Of a stretch of 5,864 nucleotides of DNA, positions 5,334-5,864 are shown piece after piece. A model generated the notes under the pieces. It was given only the letters and a program-made list of their open reading frames with translations. It searched no databases and was not told where the DNA came from. The stretch is from Bacillota bacterium (GTDB lineage: Bacteria; Bacillota; Clostridia; Oscillospirales; JAKOTC01). Made by a program: the position numbers and the translations under genes. Numbering within the stretch: position 1 is the stretch's first letter; each line of letters begins with the position of its first letter. The DNA is taken from assembly GCA_029776465.1 (NCBI GenBank), contig JAKOTC010000285.1:1-5864 (forward strand), read 5' to 3'.

Positions 5334-5414
5334 TAAAACGGCCGCAACCACCAATGCCGCAAGCAAAACCACGCCGCCAACAACGGCTATCATCGCAATC
5401 AAACTCATACCCAT
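5313..5414 (-). CDS. Small 33-residue single-span membrane protein, coupled to potC
   Basis: The ORF starts with ATG at 5412-5414, which overlaps the potC stop by one base (TGATG), and AAGGAG (5421-5426) lies 6 nt upstream, inside the end of potC. Both features are those of a genuinely translated, coupled gene. It ends at TAA 5313-5315. The peptide is MGMSLIAMIA followed by a continuous Val/Ala/Leu/Gly-rich hydrophobic stretch (about residues 5-28) and a basic end GRKSR. That fits one membrane helix with its positive tail in the cytoplasm. It lies between potC and potD, so it may associate with or tune the polyamine permease, as other transporter-linked microproteins do; this is inference. 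I recognise no family. A chance product of a leader for the following hairpins is the main alternative. Confidence 0.6.
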   Translation of the reverse strand: MGMSLIAMIAVVGGVVLLAALVVAAVLIGRKSR

Positions 5415-5863
5415 CACGAACTCCTTTTTTCAAGTGTAGGAACCGACTTTTTCTCGTCCCGTGTGGAACAGTAATTTACCAGCACCAGCAGGATCAAAAC
5501 CACCAGGAACATAATGGAGGAAAGGGCGTTGATCTCAGGCTTGATGCCTCGGCGGGTCATGGTGTAAATGTGGATGGACAGGGTGTTGACCCCCGGTCCG
5601 GTGGTGAAAAAACTGATGACAAAATCGTCAATGGAAAGAGTGAAGGACAGCAGAAAACCTGTGACCACCCCGGGCATAATCTCGGGCAGAACCGCCTTGA
5701 AAAAGGCTTGAACCGGATGAGCCCCCAGATCCAGCGCCGCCTCATAGGTATGGGCGTTGAGCTGGGTCAGCTTGGGCAAAACCGAGATGATGACATAGGG
5801 GATGCAGAAGGAGATGTGGGCCAAAAGCAGAGAGGCATAGCCCAGCGGAAAACCGATGAAGAT
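5414..5863 (-). CDS. potC: Spermidine/putrescine ABC transporter permease PotC, C-terminal part
   Basis: The last 149 residues of a PotC-type inner-membrane permease are present; the full-length family is about 260 residues, so the N-terminal part lies beyond the right edge. The frame is open to the window end. The strongest family marks are SLLLAHISFCIPYVIISVLP, the EAA-loop motif EAALDLGAHPVQAFFKAVLP with the following PEIMPG, which docks with the ATPase PotA, and the PotC signature LSFTLSIDDFVISFFTTGPG, then TLSIHIYTMTRRGIKPEINA before a final membrane span and a charged tail ending KRSS. With PotB it forms the channel for polyamines delivered by PotD. Its TGA overlaps the micro-ORF start by one base, and its last codons carry that gene's ribosome binding site. 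Confidence 0.95.
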   Translation of the reverse strand: MFIGFPLGYASLLLAHISFCIPYVIISVLPKLTQLNAHTYEAALDLGAHPVQAFFKAVLPEIMPGVVTGFLLSFTLSIDDFVISFFTTGPGVNTLSIHIYTMTRRGIKPEINALSSIMFLVVLILLVLVNYCSTRDEKKSVPTLEKRSS

Positions 5864-5864
5864 A

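Noticed and set aside
5248..5433. 61-codon minus-strand frame across the potC-potD gap
   Set aside because: It begins at a TTG inside potC and reads Cys/Arg/Gly-rich low-quality sequence. The overlapping 33-codon ORF in another frame has the proper ribosome site and start.

Overview
The window looks like chromosomal DNA of a moderately GC-rich Gram-positive anaerobe, most likely Clostridia (an Oscillospiraceae-type gut organism). The reasons are strong AGGAG-type ribosome binding sites, GTG starts, a lipoprotein polyamine-binding protein in a compact pot operon, sigma-A-type promoter boxes, and enzyme families common in that group. The genus is inference. All genes I accept lie on the minus strand, so gene order runs from high to low coordinates.

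Right part (about 5864 to 4139): the 3' end of a polyamine ABC transport operon. It holds the C-terminal half of permease PotC, a translationally coupled 33-codon membrane micro-ORF that sits in the PotC-PotD gap, a hairpin-rich spacer, the lipoprotein binding protein PotD, and a hairpin terminator. PotA and PotB probably lie beyond the right edge.

Middle (about 4138 to 3238): roughly 900 bases without an intact gene. It holds a frame-shifted remnant of a DUF5050-like beta-repeat protein (3818-4067), possibly with a small inverted piece beside it. Next come a stretch with no recognisable gene, a plus-strand terminator-like hairpin, and a near-consensus promoter (TTGACA, 17 bases, TACAAT). That promoter is overlapped by two inverted repeats of identical geometry and is followed by a leader of about 200 nt with long-range base-pairing potential.

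Left part (3237 to 1): a probable four-gene operon read from that promoter. It encodes an organophosphate:phosphate-antiporter-like MFS transporter, a cytoplasmic alkaline-phosphatase-superfamily phosphodiesterase/pyrophosphatase, a xylose-isomerase-like TIM barrel protein (sugar phosphate isomerase/epimerase family), and an endonuclease/exonuclease/phosphatase-family hydrolase cut by the left edge. Gaps are 82, 21 and 37 nt. A perfect 23-bp palindrome lies in the first gap. The combination suggests import of a phosphorylated organic compound or phosphodiester, followed by intracellular hydrolysis and sugar rearrangement. The substrate cannot be read from the sequence, and this operon is the best candidate for an undescribed pathway here.
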